Notes: generated by a model not told the origin, from the letters alone. Counted from the first letter of the stretch, positions 24,746-39,700 are shown. The stretch: DNA of 64,000 nucleotides from Sphaerolaimus hirsutus (GCA_964036195.1 OZ038460.1:8869504-8933503), one strand, 5' to 3'. Program-made: numbers and translations.

Positions 24746-27700
24746 TCACTTTCCTTTCTCCGTTTCATGCGTTTCACCCTCATTTTTTTCTTGGTCCTCT
24801 TTCCTGCAACAGCAGCAAAATATCTTAGTTATCATCTGCCTTGCCTTGTGGGAGCCGACTGTGTGAAACATGACCATGAACACGGCGAGCAGCACGTTGA
24901 GCACCGCCGTGGTCGAGTAGAGACTGGCGCTGTCGTTGAACACCGCCTTGGGGGGGTATTGTGTGAATAGAAAAGGATCAGATTGATATACCGTATTTGC
25001 GTAGATGACTAGTGGGTAGATATGTGTACATGACTGGCGGGTCTACATGACTAGCAGGATTAGATGACAACATGCATATAGGGTTTTGGACGACCTGGGA
25101 GCCGAGAAACCAGACTGCGATGGAAAGCAAGGCGATGGGAATGGCGCCGCCGCTGTTCGTCCCCGCCGAGACGCGCAGCCCCTTGTCCGATTTCGGGTGG
25201 CTGCAATCAAACGCCAAACTTTAAATGGTTCAATTCGACCAATGACAGAATGCAACTGGGGACAGTTCCGCAAGTAAAAACGTTAAAAGTGAAAACTTAA
25301 GAGTTGAGTAAAATGACAAAAAAACAAGTTATGAGTAAAGTTAAGAGTTGAGAGTTGAGTAATCCGACAAATGTTTTTACTCAACTGTTAACTTATCATT
25401 TATCATTTTACTCAACTCTTGACTCTTAACTTTTCCACTTGGGGAACCGGCAACTGGGCACTTACACGGGCAGGAAGTTGTACATGCTGGTGGACTCAGA
25501 GATGATGATGGTGACGGCGGCGAGCGCGGAGGCGGCCACCGCCTCAATCAGCGCGTTGGGGCCCCCGCTGTCGTAGGTGATCCAGCACGTGGTGCTCGAA
25601 GTGTATGTGTCGAACCTGCGGAACATGGCCAACTCTTAACCGCACAAAATGATGAAATAATTACCGTATTTCCTCGAAATTCCCCAAGGTTTGCAAAATT
25701 TGAGTGGGTTATTCGAGGGCTGTTTGTTATTTCGCCAGACATTTAGGTGAAGGACCTTAGTAAAGTATAGGTTATTTCATACCCAATAAATGCGACCAAA
25801 GAGGATGTATTTATAAGAATGTATCAATATGCACCGCTACACAAACCAGTCGGTGCAGCTGCGATGTGTTGACCGCGGCAAAGTGGATGGATAAAGAAAT
25901 ACAGAGAATTGATAATTAGGTTCATTTTTGTTCAATATTTATATTCGCACATTTTTATATATTTCCTGCACTATATTATTATCCATGGAGAATATTTGAT
26001 TAAGAAAGTGTTTATAAGTTATTGATACGTTTGTGTAGAATATTTAAGTTAAAAGGTCAAGTAAGTTATTATTAGGTTTATGAACATAAAATTAGGCTCA
26101 TTTGACTCGCCATAATTTTCTGATTATTATTATATATACACATGTTTAGTTTACTTGAAATTTGGGAAACTCAGATTTTGTAATATTTACGTTCTACATA
26201 TTTACTTAGGCCAGCGTCCTAATAGAAAAATGGTGCCCTGTGTGTGACTAGCAATTTACTGTACGCATTTACCAAGCCCTTTGCGTAGGCATATTTATTA
26301 TAGCTTTGCAATACTTTTATATTTATATTACTTTGACATTTATGATAAATACCCTGCTTGAATTATGTCAAATACATTATATTAACCCTGCTCAATTAAT
26401 ATACCCAGTTACCTCGAATAAGTCCCAACTTACCAATTATTAAATATACGTTTTCAGGAAGTGATTATTATTATGTTGAATATACCCTGCTCTACTTACG
26501 TCATTAGGAACATTTGCACTACTATTTACAATTTCAAACTCTATCATATTAGTTTCCAAAGTGCGTCAATGTTTTCTGACAAATTGAAACAGATTAGTAA
26601 ATCGGCCAAGTTTGCCAACTTAGCGCCTCGCAAGATTAATGGTTTTTCTATTTGCTCAATTTGTACCTGGTATTTCTTTACCATAAGTATTTGAATGTAT
26701 GCACGCACAGTATATACCAACTGTTTCGGCTAGATGTGTCTTATTGTTGCATTTGTGTTTTATTTGTGCATCTGTATTTGGGAAATTATTGTAGCCATGT
26801 TTTTGTACACAATTCCGTGTCTCAGCAACTTTTAGAGTTTTTACTTCAGTCTTCGACTCCCAGAAACGACCCAGAAAATAAGCTAGCGATAGAAACTTCG
26901 ACTAGGAAGCTCGCTAACTTTGCGCTTTTGTATTCAAGCTGAATCTGATTGAAATAAAGTACCTGAAACAATCTCAAAACCCCTTTTCAACACGCAACCA
27001 CGAAATAAACTCAACTTGGCTGTCGACAAGTGGACGTTCGGCTACAACGGGAAATCAAACCACTCTAAAGGCCGTCACTCACTACGGTCTTGGAGTTGCC
27101 GGAATCGGTGGTAGAAGACGCTGACTTTGGTGGCTTCATAACATGCGATGCAAATTGTCCCCAATTAGATAATACATCATTCACATTACATAATGATATA
27201 CATCAATCCGGATGGGGGTATTTCGGGAGGGCTCATTTTAGCCTCAGTTTGCACAGATGTCATGAATCCGTGTATTCAGCTGTTTTCTGACTATACGAAT
27301 CCAGAGATGTTTCACAAGCACTGTCTCTCCCTATCACACCACTTTACCACTTGCTTGTCTCTGGTGTGCACTGCACTGGGCCCAGAGGTCCAAAATGGTG
27401 CTGTTTGTTAAGTTTAAGGGAATGTGTCCGAAGACAGTTTTTTGCAGAACATGCAGTGATCCACTCGGGGATTACGCTGCTCTGTTTCCTGCGGCACGCA
27501 CAGCGCTTACACTTAGCACAAGCAGCGCAGTAATTAAAGCGATTGGTTATTGGCAACTAAGGGAAGACAGTTAGTATAAATACTCAAGGGGGGTCCAAGT
27601 TGAGTTGAGAAGAGAGTTTATTTTTTGGGCGATGGAAGAACACTAAAGCAGCAGAGTCGAAGCAAAATCAATTTTCGAAGTCGAAGTAGTGGTGAAAAAA

Positions 27701-30700
27701 CAACAATTTCAGCTGCTTATAAGGCATAGTTAAGTACCATAATCGAAACAAATAAAAAGGCTAAAAAAGGTTTAATATCATAAAAGGCACGTGATCACTT
27801 TCGAATCAACTAGGCACTTAATAAAATCGTAAGGTACAAGTGGTGATAACAGCGTACATAATTAGATCAACTACCGTATTTATCCATTTATAGCACCCCC
27901 CCTGTGCATAACACCCAGGGTGTTATATAGTTTTATAGCACCCCAGGGGTGCTATAAAAGGTTTCAAAAAACGGCTTGAATTGAATGGTTTAAATATTGT
28001 GTGTGGCGCCATTCATTTTAATTCCAGCGCGCACACACATTTTTTTCCATTGAATTAGCTGCACGCGGGAACGTTCTGCAAAAAAAAATGTAGAGACATT
28101 TGTATTTAGAAAATGAAAAAACACGGAATTTCTATGCACTTATTTTGCTGTTTTTTGCTGTTTGAAATTTGTCCATGTATAGCACCCCCATTGACATACA
28201 CCCGGGTGTTACAAAAGTTCGCTGAAAATTGCTCCGATCTTGTATAACCCCCGGGTGTTATAAACAGAGAAATACGGTAAATGTGCGGTAAAAGTTAAAT
28301 ACAAATAACAGAAATCAAACCTTAGCTTCATGCGACATGGGGCTCAATTTAGGAGACAATAAATGTACAGAAAACATTTAAATACTTCCATAATTACCTA
28401 CAACTTCCTACTTAACTAATACAACCTAAAACACTTACCAGAACAGCGCAATGCATATTTACACATAAGGGGAGCGAATGAAAGGTAGAATCAATCTAAT
28501 TGATAATTAAACAATTAAGCCGAGCTTACAATTATTACTAATCAATAATAAACTAAGTATTAGGCCGCGTTTACACGGATTTTTTGTGACGACTCAACAT
28601 CACTAAAAAGTTCAATAAATTGAGTAAAAAGGTTCCAAATTCATGAGAAAAAGTGGTCAATTGTACATTCAACCTAGGCGAATATACATGTCAAATTGCA
28701 GAATTGTGTTTATAGCTTAGACTTATAAACATTTGAAAAAAATTTGCCGTTGTCGGAAAGTCTTCCAACAGCCAGCGACAACAGCAAAATTGTTTCAAAC
28801 ATATATAGGTCTAAGCTAAAAGCACGATTCTGCAATTTGACATGTGTATTCACCTAGGTTGAATATACAGTTAACCATTTTTTCCCATGAATATGGCAAC
28901 TTTTTACTCAACTTATTGAACTTTTTAGTGATGTTGAGTCGTCACAAAAAATGTTGTGTAAACGCAGCCTTAGAGATCAAGCTCATGAAAATCAAAGAAA
29001 ACGTTGGCGCAAAATAATTTTAACAGATTTTCTACATGTCACATGAAAACTGTTTACGGGGTTTGTATTCAAGAGTTACTGTAGCTAGCGGAATGCTCGC
29101 GGGTGCAAGTGCTTATCACCTTCAACGCCGCGACACATTATTGTGACTATCCGGCCAACTCGCGCCCGTGAGAAAGGTTTCAGCCCAATGGCCTTGCCCT
29201 TCCAAGCGTGATGGAATATTTGTGCTGGGGCAGCAGAAAATGTATTTTTTGGACTGTGATTTGTCACTTGGGGTGTGATCAGAAGCTGTTTCTACCACCC
29301 ACCGATAGTAGATGATACTACCAACAATCTAGTCAATGTGGGGAGAAACTCGGAACAGTATATATTTTGATACGTTTCAGTAAAATTCATTGTTCCTGGC
29401 TTCCGGTCGCCACCTACCTATCAGTCGCAGTCTCTGCCTCTGCCCAAAGATAAGTAAAAGTGGAATGTGCATTCAGCCGCCCAGAAAGTCACAACACTGT
29501 GCCGACAATTTCAAAGGTGTCCGCACACTGCGCCGCGGCATTTTAGAGTGAAAATGTGAAATTCCCCTATCACCTTGTGCCACGTGGAATGTAGTTTACA
29601 TAAGGGCTAAAAATGACTTAGCTAATCTTTAATTAAAATAGGACATATTAATACAAGATTTAATTGGATATAGGGAAACACAAATGTGCAGAGCACTACA
29701 ACCACAAAAACATGGGAAACTCGGTCTGCCAGCTTGGCCAGCTGTAGCGGCATCGGTCTTGTTGTGCAGTGCTCTATCAGGGTGCAATGCAGCTCACTGA
29801 ACGGCTGCACATTGCTGTGCAGGCGTCGTAGACTACCAAAAATCGCCAAAATACCTGAGGGGGTTTATTCAAAGTATTAGTTCACAAAATACCTTGTAGT
29901 TTACATTACGTGAATTGTTATTGCATTTGGTTGTCTAAAAATTTGTGGGGTGGCATTTTCCCATTGTAAAAGTGCTCTTACACAGACCTGGGGGTATTTC
30001 GAGGGTGAGGGTTAATTCAAACGGGGGTGTTTCGAGGAAATACGGTAACTTTGAAACCTGTCAGTCCGCGTAGACAAACCAGAAAATGCAGGTGAGCGCC
30101 ACCGGCAGCAGCGGCACCAACAACAGCACACACAGCAACTTCTTCCGGTCCAGCAGCGGCGAGTAGACCAGCACGCAAGTGAACGTGACAAAGTTGTGAA
30201 CCGCCTCCGTGAACAGCGACAGAAAGTGTACCAGGTACACGTAGTGCAGCACGACTGCGACTATGCCGCAAGCTGAAAATGAACAGTGAAAGGTGGATAG
30301 ATGGCAGTCACGGCACACTGAATATATATTTACGCGGTAACGCGACTGCACACCTGTGTCGCTTATCATCACTGGTTGATAATCGGGATTGTTGACCAGT
30401 TGTCACACGTATATTCACGGAATAACCTATTCATAGGTCCGTGCTGTATAATATCGGTAGCGAAATTTTAAACTGAATCGACAGCGCTCTACACTGAAAT
30501 ATTTGCCGATATTTGGCGATATTTATTTGGCGCCGTTTGGACACTGGCGTTTGTCAAGAGTCCGCATCAAAATCCGTACAGCGCATAATCCAAACAGCAT
30601 AATCCAAACAAAAATAAAGAAAAATCACAACAAAAATGAGGCAAAATCCAAACGCTTTCATGTGCCACCAACTGCAGCATAATCCAAACGAAATTGGGCA

Positions 30701-33700
30701 GAATCCAAACAAAAATGATGCAAAATCCAAACAAAAATGAGACAGAATCCAAACACTTTTTTGTTCCACCAACTGCAGCATAATCCAAACAAAACTAGGC
30801 TGAATCCAAACACTTTTATTTAATAAGGTCACCATGTGTTCAGTTTGATGGATTAACTTTCCTTTGATGTGAAACTTGTATCTTATATGCTGCAAAAGAG
30901 ATTAGCTGTTGTGTCTGTTGCATCACAGGTGGACAACAGGCAAACTTTGGTTGTCATCTGAAAATGCAATTGTGTGCTTTGAAGTGACCGACTGACATCA
31001 TTAGTTTTTGACTTCTTGGAATTTTTTGACATGCATTGTTATTGCAATATTGCCATTTTTGCAAAACTAATGAAGTCAGTTGGTCACTTCAAAGCACACA
31101 ATTGCATTTTCCGATGAAAGCCAAAGTTTGCCTGTTGTCTACCTGTGATGCAGCAGACATCCATACACTGCAGCTAATCTATTTTGCAGCATATTAGATA
31201 TTAGTTTCACATCAAAGGAAAGTTAATCCGTCAAACTGAACACATGGTGACCTTATAAAATAAAAAAGTGTTTGGATTTTGTTTGGATTATGCTGCAGTT
31301 GGTTGAGCAAAAAAGTGTTTGGATTTTGTTTTGATTATGCTGCAGTTGCTTGAGCAACAAGTGTTTGGATTCTGCCTTATTTTTGTTTGGATTTTGCCTC
31401 ATTTCTGTTTGGATTCTGCCCAATTTTGTTTGGATTATGCTGCAGTTGGTGGCACATGAAAGTGTTTGGATTTTGCCTCATTTTTGTTTGGATTATGCTG
31501 ATTGGATTATGAGCTGTTTGGATTTTGGTTTTTTCCCTTTGGTCAACAGCGCCGCTTGTAAACGGGTGTCATGTGCAGGGATACATTTATGTCATGTACA
31601 CTCCTGGAAAATTGTTTTTATCCTCCTGATAGGGAACAAAAAAATTCTCCCCTGCTAACGTGCAACCCATGTTGGAATATACCGTATTTCCTCGAAATAC
31701 CCCCAGGGGTTTTTTTTTTCAGAGTGAGATTTTTGAAGGGGGGTTAAACGAGGGGGGGGGGTATTTAGAGGGGGGGGGGTTATTATTTCGCCAGACTGAA
31801 ATGACTTGTATAAGTGTGTAGACGTATAAACACTGTTCTCATATAACAGAATCATGGTTTTAACGTGTGTTCTGCATTGCCGGGATGCCTTTGTGATTCA
31901 TGTTCTCTATACACTGAATTTGGGGGGGGGGGTATTTCGAGGGGGGGGGGGAGTTTATAAGTTCATAGTGGCCATTTCGAGGGGGGTATTTCGAGGGAGG
32001 GTATTGCGAGGAAATACGGTACATGGGATGAATTCTTGTAGATAAAGATGACTTTATGCTACATGTCGATTTTTAGGTTTCTGGGTGCTTTGCTGCTCAT
32101 TTGGCAGCGATCCAAAGTCAAATTTCCAATGGAAAAAGTCTTTATCCCTTATGCTCAAATGTTAAAACAAAGAAGAAAACATAGTAAAACGATGGAAAAG
32201 ACTGCGATGCGATGTAAAAAAACGATTGATCGCTCAAATATTTATCACTTTGCCAATTTGTATTCAAAATAGTATACGCAGTGGATTTCATACTCTGCAC
32301 TCACATTGATTTTGCGTCATGTTTAAAATCGTCTGCCATCGGTTGGCAGACAAATATCGACCCTGAATGGTGCATATTTTGGAATTTCGGGACAAAACGA
32401 AATGTTGGTACCGTGCCAACTCACGACTGCGCGCATTAAGCAAAATGTAAAAAAGCAAGAAAAAATCGCGGACGGCACTGCGTTCATGGTTAACAATATA
32501 TTAACTATATACGCACTACGGGGCTATACTTCTAGTGTGGGTGGTTGACATAACTACCCCTCCTATGTATGAGTTTCACCCCTTAGTGACCCATATTTAA
32601 TGTTTGGTTCACCATTGAACCAAAATATCAAGGGATAACGACATTTTTCCAGGAGTGTACATATTGTGTGTATGTTTAACACTTTCGTGTATCTTTATGG
32701 CAAACTAGCAGGATTCTCTTCGACCTTTGGTCGGGTTTTGATGTTTTCTACAATTAATACCACAAGGATTTACAAACACAAAAAGAACAGCAAAACATAA
32801 ACATAACCAATTAAGATTACAACAAAGTTTGACACCTTGCATAAACCACACTATCATATCACAAAACCTATACCACACAGAATGCACACTGCACACCATC
32901 ATACCAAATTGCAAACTGTCCACATTTTACCATCGAGTTTCATGCCCAACCATTTTAAGGAACTATACAAAAATCTATTCCAAAAGATTGCATCTTTGAT
33001 ATTGGTCTTGTTATTGTTGGTACATTACATACCACATATCAAAATACATGGCTAGCATGTGGGCAACCTTAATTAGAGTGGTGTATTTCCTATAATATGG
33101 CTTAAAGTCTAGACTGGTGTCTTCAATGGAAAGGTGGGTAAAGAGGTGGTGAAAAAGTATATGGGTCCTCGGTCATTGGAGGAAATATGATACTTTAGTT
33201 TGCCCACATGCTAGGCATGCGTTTTGAAATGCAGTATGTAATGTACCAACAATAACAAGACCAATACCAAAGATGCAATGTTTTGGAATGGATTTTTGTA
33301 AACTTCCGTAAAATGGTTGGGCATGAAACTCGGTAGTAAAATGTGGACAGTTTGCAATTTGGTATGACGGTGTGCAGTGTGCATTCTGTGTGGTATAGGT
33401 TTTGTGATATGATAGTGTGGTTTATGCAAGGTGTCAAACTTTGTTGTAATCTTAAATTGGTTACATTTGTGCTTCCTTTTTGTGTTTGTAAATCCTTGTG
33501 GTATTAATTGTAGAGAACCACAAAACCCACTACTCAGAGGCTTGCAAAACTGACACCCCAGTGGGGACCCCCCTCCAAATGGCACCCCCTGGGGAACCCA
33601 CCAAAAATGGCACCCCCTGGGAACTGCCCAAAAATGGGGACCCCCTATGTACCCCACAGAAATGGCACCCCCCTGAGGACCACCAAAATGGCACCCCCTA

Positions 33701-36700
33701 GGGACCCCGAAAAAATGGCACCCCCTAGGGACCCCCCAAAAATGGCACCCCCCTGGGGACCCCCCAAACATGGCACCCCCTTGGAACCCCCACAAAAATG
33801 GCACCCCCTGGGTACCCACACAAAGATGGCCCCCCTTGGGACGCTCCAAGAATGGCACCCCCCTGGGGACCCCCCCCAAATGGCACCCCCTATGGACCCC
33901 CCCCCAAAAAGCACACCCCTGAGGACCACCAAAAAATGGCCCCTGTGGGGACCACCCAAAAAATGGCATCCCATGGGGACCCCCTTGAAATGGCACCCCC
34001 ATATGCACCTCCAAAAAATGGCACCCCCTGGAGACCCCCCAAAAATGGCACCCCATGGGGACCCCCTCTAAATCCTGTAAATGCAGCCCCTAGTTTGGAA
34101 ACTCCTGTAAACTCAGCCCCTAATTTGGAAACTCCCATAAACTCAGCCACTAATTTGGAAACTTCTGTCAACTCAGCCCATAATTTGGAAACCCCTGTAA
34201 ACTCAGCCCCTAACTTGCAAACTCCCATAAACTCAGCCCCTAACTTGCAAACTCCTGTAAACTCAGCCCCTAATTTGTAAGCTCACATAAACTCAGCCCC
34301 TAATTTGGAAACTTCTGTAAACTCAGCCCCTAATTTGGAAACCCCTGTAAACTCAGCCCCTAACTTGCACACCCCTGTAAACTCAACCCATAAATTCGAA
34401 ACTGCTGTAAACTCAGCCCCTAATTTGTAAGCTCCCATAAACTCAGCCTCTAATTTGAAAACTCCCATAAACTCAGCCCCTAATTTGGAAACTCCTGTAA
34501 TCTCAGCCCCTAATTTGGAAACTCCCGTAAACTCAGCCCATAACTTGCAAACTCCCATAAACTCAGCCCATAACTTGCAAACTCCCATAAACTCAGCCCC
34601 TAATTTGTAAGCTCCCTTAAACTCAGCCTCTAATTTGAAAACTCGCATAAACTCTGCCCAATTTGGAAACTCCTGTAAACTCAGCCCCTAATTTGGAAAC
34701 TCCTGTAAACTCAACCCATAATTTGGAAACTGCTGTAAACTCAGCCCCTAATTTGGAAACTCCCATAAACTCAGCCCCTAATTTAGAAACTCCCATAAAT
34801 TCAGCCCCTAATTTGGAAACTCCCATAAATTCAGCCCCTAATTTGGAAACTCCCATAAACTCAGTCCCTTATTTGGAAACCCCTGTAAACTCATTTTCAG
34901 GTTTATGGTAATGTAGTGTCAAAATGGAATGAATATTTTAAATCATCGCTATCATCAATCCACAAATGCATCAATTCACAATTTTCAATTTTTCAGCCCC
35001 AGGGGTTAGACTTAAAAGTTAAAGGTTATGGTAATGTAGAGTAAAAATGGAGTGCACATCTCAAATCACTGCAATAAAAAACCCACAAATGCATCATTTC
35101 ACAAATTGAAAGTTTTTGGGCCCAGGGGTTCATTATCAGGGTTTTCGTAATGTGGTGTCAAAATGGAGTGCATATTTGAAATAGCTACAATCAGAAACCC
35201 ACAAATGCATCATTTTATGATTTGAAATTTTTTGGCCCTGGAGGTTCATTTTCAGGGTTATGGTAATGTAGTGTCAAAATGAAGTGCATATTTCAAATCA
35301 AGGCAATCAAAAAGCCACAAATGCATCACTTCACAATTTCTAATTTATTAGCCCCAGAGGTTATTGAGTTATTTCAAATCAGTGCAATTAGAATCCCGCA
35401 AAATGCATCATTTCACAATTTGAAATTTTTGGGTCTAGGGGTTCAATTTCAGGGTTTTAATAATGTAGTGTCAAAATGGAGTGCATATTTGAAATCACTA
35501 CAATCAGAAACCCACAAATGCATCATTTTATGATTTGAAAGTTTTTGTTTTTCAGGGGGTTCATTTTTAGGGTTATGGTAATGTAGTGTCAAAATGAAGT
35601 GCATATTTCAGATGAGTGCAATCAGAAACCCGAAAATGCATCATTTCTCAAATTGAAAGTATTTGGCCCCATGGGTTCATTTTTAGGGTTATGGTAATGT
35701 AGTGTCAAAATGAAGTGCATATTTCAGATGAGTGCAATCAGAAACCCGAAAATGCATCATTTCTCAAATTGAAAGTATTTGGCCCCATGGGTTCATTTTT
35801 AGGGTTATGGTAATGTAGTGTCAAAATGGAGTGCATATCTCAAATCAGTGCAATCAGAAACCCAAATTTGAAATCAGTGCAATCAGAAAACCAAAAATGA
35901 ATGATTTCACAAATTGAAAGATTTTAACTCCAGGGGTTCAATTTCAGGGTTATGGTAATGTACTGCCAGAATGGAGTGCATATTTCAAATCATTGTAATC
36001 AGTAACCCACAAATGCATCAAATCACAATTTATATTTTTTAGCCCGGGGGCCTCACTTAAGGGTTATGGTAATGTTATTATCAACTCCCATAAACTCAGC
36101 CCCTAATTTGACAAACACCCATCAACTCAACTCCCATAAACTCAGCCTCTAATTTGTAAACTTGTGTCAACAGCCCCTTATTTTTAAACTTCTGTCAACT
36201 CAACCTAATTTATAAACACCCATCAACTCAATGAATTGTAAACTCAGCCCCTAAAAACTCAAGTCAACCCCCCTATACATGTGCAATTGCATTCTTGGGA
36301 AGCAACTTTGCCATCTACTAACCCTGTTTGTCAAGATTGTAAGGGATCGTGTATGTAAAGGACATTTTGTACTAATAAAAAATGTCCACATTGTGTGTAA
36401 AAACACACACGAATCGGGTAGAGTCAGTGACGTCCTATCGTTTACGTTGGAGCATACTTTCCACACGAATAAATAGTGGCGTTATAATTGGTAGAGATTT
36501 GAGGTTTTAAAATTTTTGACAAATTCGATTCAAATTTCGATCTTGTATTGGTAGAAAAAATAAATGATGGAAAACACGATAAGTTTCGAATAAAGGCAGT
36601 AGCTACGTAGACAACTGTGTACCGGGTCACAGAAGGCGCCCATGTCGAACAAAGTTCGTGTGCGGAACAGCAACAGCAACAACTGGCCGATGACCAGTGT

Positions 36701-39700
36701 GAACTCCTGTGTAGCTCGAATGCATTTTTGTCAGCAAACAAGAAAGTAGTACCTAACAGAGCGGGCATCGATTTCCGAACCTGCACCATGTGGTAGATGC
36801 GCGGCAGGGAGAAGTCGCGCAGCAGCAGGTAGATCACCAGCAGCGTGCTCACCGCAATCACGGTCGACAGGGTGGACACCGTCTGCGCGGCCATGGCCGA
36901 CCGCTTGGCCAGCTGTTCCGTCGGTGTGAGCGCCTTGCTGCACGCTGTCGGCTCCACGCAAACTTTCAGAGGGTCTACCCACCTACCTGAAGGGGCGTAG
37001 AATAGAACCGTCAAAATTCACTCCACTCAACGACCAACGATCACAGCAAAAAATGGATCCGTGAAGCGGTGCGCCTCCAGACGCTTCCTCCACCAGCATC
37101 TCGAAAATCTCGGTGAAGTGTCTTCCACACACTTCACATAGCTTCACCGCGCACTTCACGGAACACGCTTTATGGCGCTGGCCCCGCTGGTGCTTCCACA
37201 CATTTCCCCTACCTATACATTTGCTTGGGAGCGCCATTTTAAGAAGCGCGAAGTGACTTCAAGCAGATTTTCGTGATGTGTGTGGAAGCGTTGGCATGCT
37301 TAGTGAAGCGTTCACGACGCTTCACCGTGAATCCACACACCCATTTGTTGTTGTGGATGGCGTCAAACAGACCGGGCTCGCAGGTGATTGTCTGCTCCGT
37401 GTGGTAAATGTCAAAGACAAGATCACCGGCACACTTTACAGTAACGTTGCCGCCGGGTATGATGACAGATGAGTCCTTTGAGAGTTTGTACACGTTGGTG
37501 TAGACGGCTGTGTCCGGCTGCATGTGGACACTGGTCAAGTTCTCCTCCAAGAGCTTCGAGCAAGCTGCAATAGAAAACAATGCTGCAAGCTGGCTGTAAG
37601 ACACGATTACCTAGTGATGTAAAAGAGCCATGGAGTTTTTGGCGCTCGGCCCTGTTTTTAGGTGGCACAGCACCCTAAACAAAAGCGCCTGCGCAATCGC
37701 TAACGTAAAAAGCGCCGCCATTTTGCTGTGGCGCCATTGTAGATTGGCGCTAGGCTACAAAATGTTGGCGCTTAGCACTACCTAGGCACATTGCAATAGA
37801 AATAAATGGAGTGCATCAACCGACACAGCGCGCAATCGGCCGGCTCCTTGTACCAGAGCAGCTTCTCCCTGCAAGTGCTGCTCATCGGTTGTCTGGGGCG
37901 CATGGGCACGAAGGCGGCCAGCTCGTCGCAGGTGACCTCGAGCACGGTGCCCTCCGGGTGCCTCCCGTTGCTGCTCAGCTGCTCGGTGTCGTAGACGACG
38001 CTCCTGCCGCTCTGCTCGGCCAGCGGCGCGCACGCTGCGCGTTGGCATTCATTTGGAACTGGTCGATGGACTTCACGAACTTCACGCGAACAAACGCACT
38101 CGCGATGCAGTTGTGGTCGATATTCGTGAACGTGGCAATGGCGCCCGCGACTTTGGCCGCCAAGCCGTTTACGTCGCCGTCCGTCAAACAGCTGCCGGTT
38201 CTGTATTCCTCTCCACCGTCGGGCACCTGTTGTGACAAGTTGTCATTGTTGTTATGTATTTATTTTTCAACTTAGAATGTGAATTAAATGGTTTCAAAAA
38301 TATTTTCACTCCAAGGGACAGTCCCAGACACTGTAAAATGTCAAATGTCAAGCAAAGTGTCAAAAGTCATATAAAATATCCTGGAAAATAGCAAACGCGT
38401 TTGCCATTTTCCAGGACATTTTACCAGACTTGCGAAAGCGTATTTACGCTTACCCGAAATACCCGGGTAAATGGGTATTTATACTTACGCTTACGCTTAC
38501 GCTTTCATAAAATACCCGTACGCTTTTCTACGCTTTCCCGGCCAAAATACCCGGGTACTAAAAGCGTAAAAAAGCTTTTCACACGGTTCAGTTTTACACT
38601 TTTGAAAAAGCATAAAACCACAAAAAAGAGTGAACGAAACTGCGTACAAAAAAATACTGCGTGCGTGCAGTAATGCGCTGGAAATAGTGGCACATTTACA
38701 AATTGTGTCGCAGTATGAATGTCTTGCTAATACTGTGTCGTCGAGCAAAATCGTGGCTTCAGATAAGAAATTTTGAGCTGAAAATGGATACCGACGACGA
38801 TGTTGTCGCCGTCGACAGCACTAACTCCAAGTTGGAAGATAAAAAGATGACTTACCGTGTTTCTTCTAATAGAACGGCAGCCTCCAATAGAACGGCACCT
38901 CCCATAGAACGGCAGGCAAATAAAGTTGACGAAAAAAATTGAACGGTGCTCTTCTATTAGAAGAAATACGGTAAGTGCCGCTGCCGATGAATTGCCAAAC
39001 AACATATGAGGGCAGACTACTAAGTGGACATCCGAAAAATGTCGCTGAGAGCTTGATTTGGAAAGTATTCACTGAGAAAACGTCTCTAAAAATTTTTTTA
39101 CGCTTACGCTTTTTTTTACTCTTTCCCAGGTATTTTAAAAATACCTTACGCTTTAAGTATCCATACTGAAAATTTGGAAAGTGTATTTACGCTTACGCTT
39201 ACGCTTTCCAAAAATACCGGTATTTTAACAACTCTGCATTTTACATGACTTTTGACTAGTGATGGAAAAAGCGCCAGGCTTTTGGCGCCAAGCGCCAAAA
39301 GCGCCATGGCGCTTTTCTAACCACGGCGTCAAGCGCCAATGGCGCCAGAGCAAAATGGCGCCAAGCGCCAAAAGCGCCATGGCGCTTTTCTGAACCTCAG
39401 CGCCAAGCGCCAATGGCGCCAGAGGTTAATGGCGCCAAGCGCCAATAGCGCCAGCGCCAAAAAATTTGTTCTGGAATTTGATAGTACAAGATGAGTGCTA
39501 GTTGTGGGCAACGTACCGCCGAGTTCGTAGTCAAACCATTGTACTTTTGCCAGTTAAACAACACCTACAATTTTTATAAATTCTTTAAATCCCCAGAGAT
39601 GTATTTTTCACTCATCATGACTGGGGAGCTTTCAATGGGGAGTTCGTTGTTTCTCACACAGCTAAAAGGTGGAGTTTTTTAAAGGACATATTTATATACC

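Larger units (their letters stand above)
27255..29965 (-). mobile_element. LTR-retrotransposon 5' region, copy A (reversed), with two insertions
   Basis: Reverse-complement of the segment at 43398-45340. Shared words include GGGAAACTCGGTCTGCC, CACAACAAGA, TTCCGGTCGCCACCTACC and GTTGAGAAGAGAGTTTATT. It is interrupted by a TA-flanked element (27872-28279) and a PIF/Harbinger-like MITE (28563-28969). It is the most diverged of the three copies, so probably the oldest. Confidence 0.7.
24746..36986 (-). other. Seven-helix region of the receptor
   Basis: Helix 1 (TLSTVIAVSTLLVIYLLL) is in 36986-36781. Helix 2 (EFTLVIGQLLLLLF) is in 36706-36616. Helices 3-4 (CGIVAVVLHYVYLVHF; LLCVLLLVPLLPVALTCIF) are in 30272-30080. 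Helix 5 (ALIEAVAASALAAVTIII) is in 25615-25466. Helix 6 (AIPIALLSIAVWFLGS) is in 25200-25095. Helix 7 (STTAVLNVLLAVFMVMF) is in 24946-24746, followed by ITKIFCCCCRK, a likely palmitoylation site, and a Glu/Lys tail. The 74-bp intron between helices 1 and 2 was placed at CAG|GTTCGG and CAG|GAG because that keeps the frame and gives the best helix 2. Confidence 0.75.

Noticed and set aside
29085-29267. 60-residue frame with a near-identical partner at 58250-58432
   Set aside because: Both are the same part of the retroelement 5' region; copy B has a frameshift in a run of A, so coding conservation is not supported.
33211-34056. 281-residue Gly/Pro-rich minus-strand frame
   Set aside because: It is the translation of the GGGGTGCCATTT tandem unit plus the inverted-repeat arm.
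34076-34910. Open frames on both strands encoding 10-residue repeats
   Set aside because: The 30-bp period is a multiple of three, so frames stay open by arithmetic; no start, splice sites or conserved codon positions.
37000-37240. A sixth CCP or GAIN exon between CCP module 5 and helix 1
   Set aside because: The minus-strand frame here is open but made of inverted GAAGTGT/ACACTTC words and lacks the Cys/Trp pattern.
38426-38700. Possible telomere-like array (TTACGC)
   Set aside because: The array is bounded by a hAT-type duplication and inverted ends, so it is the inside of an element, not a telomere remnant.
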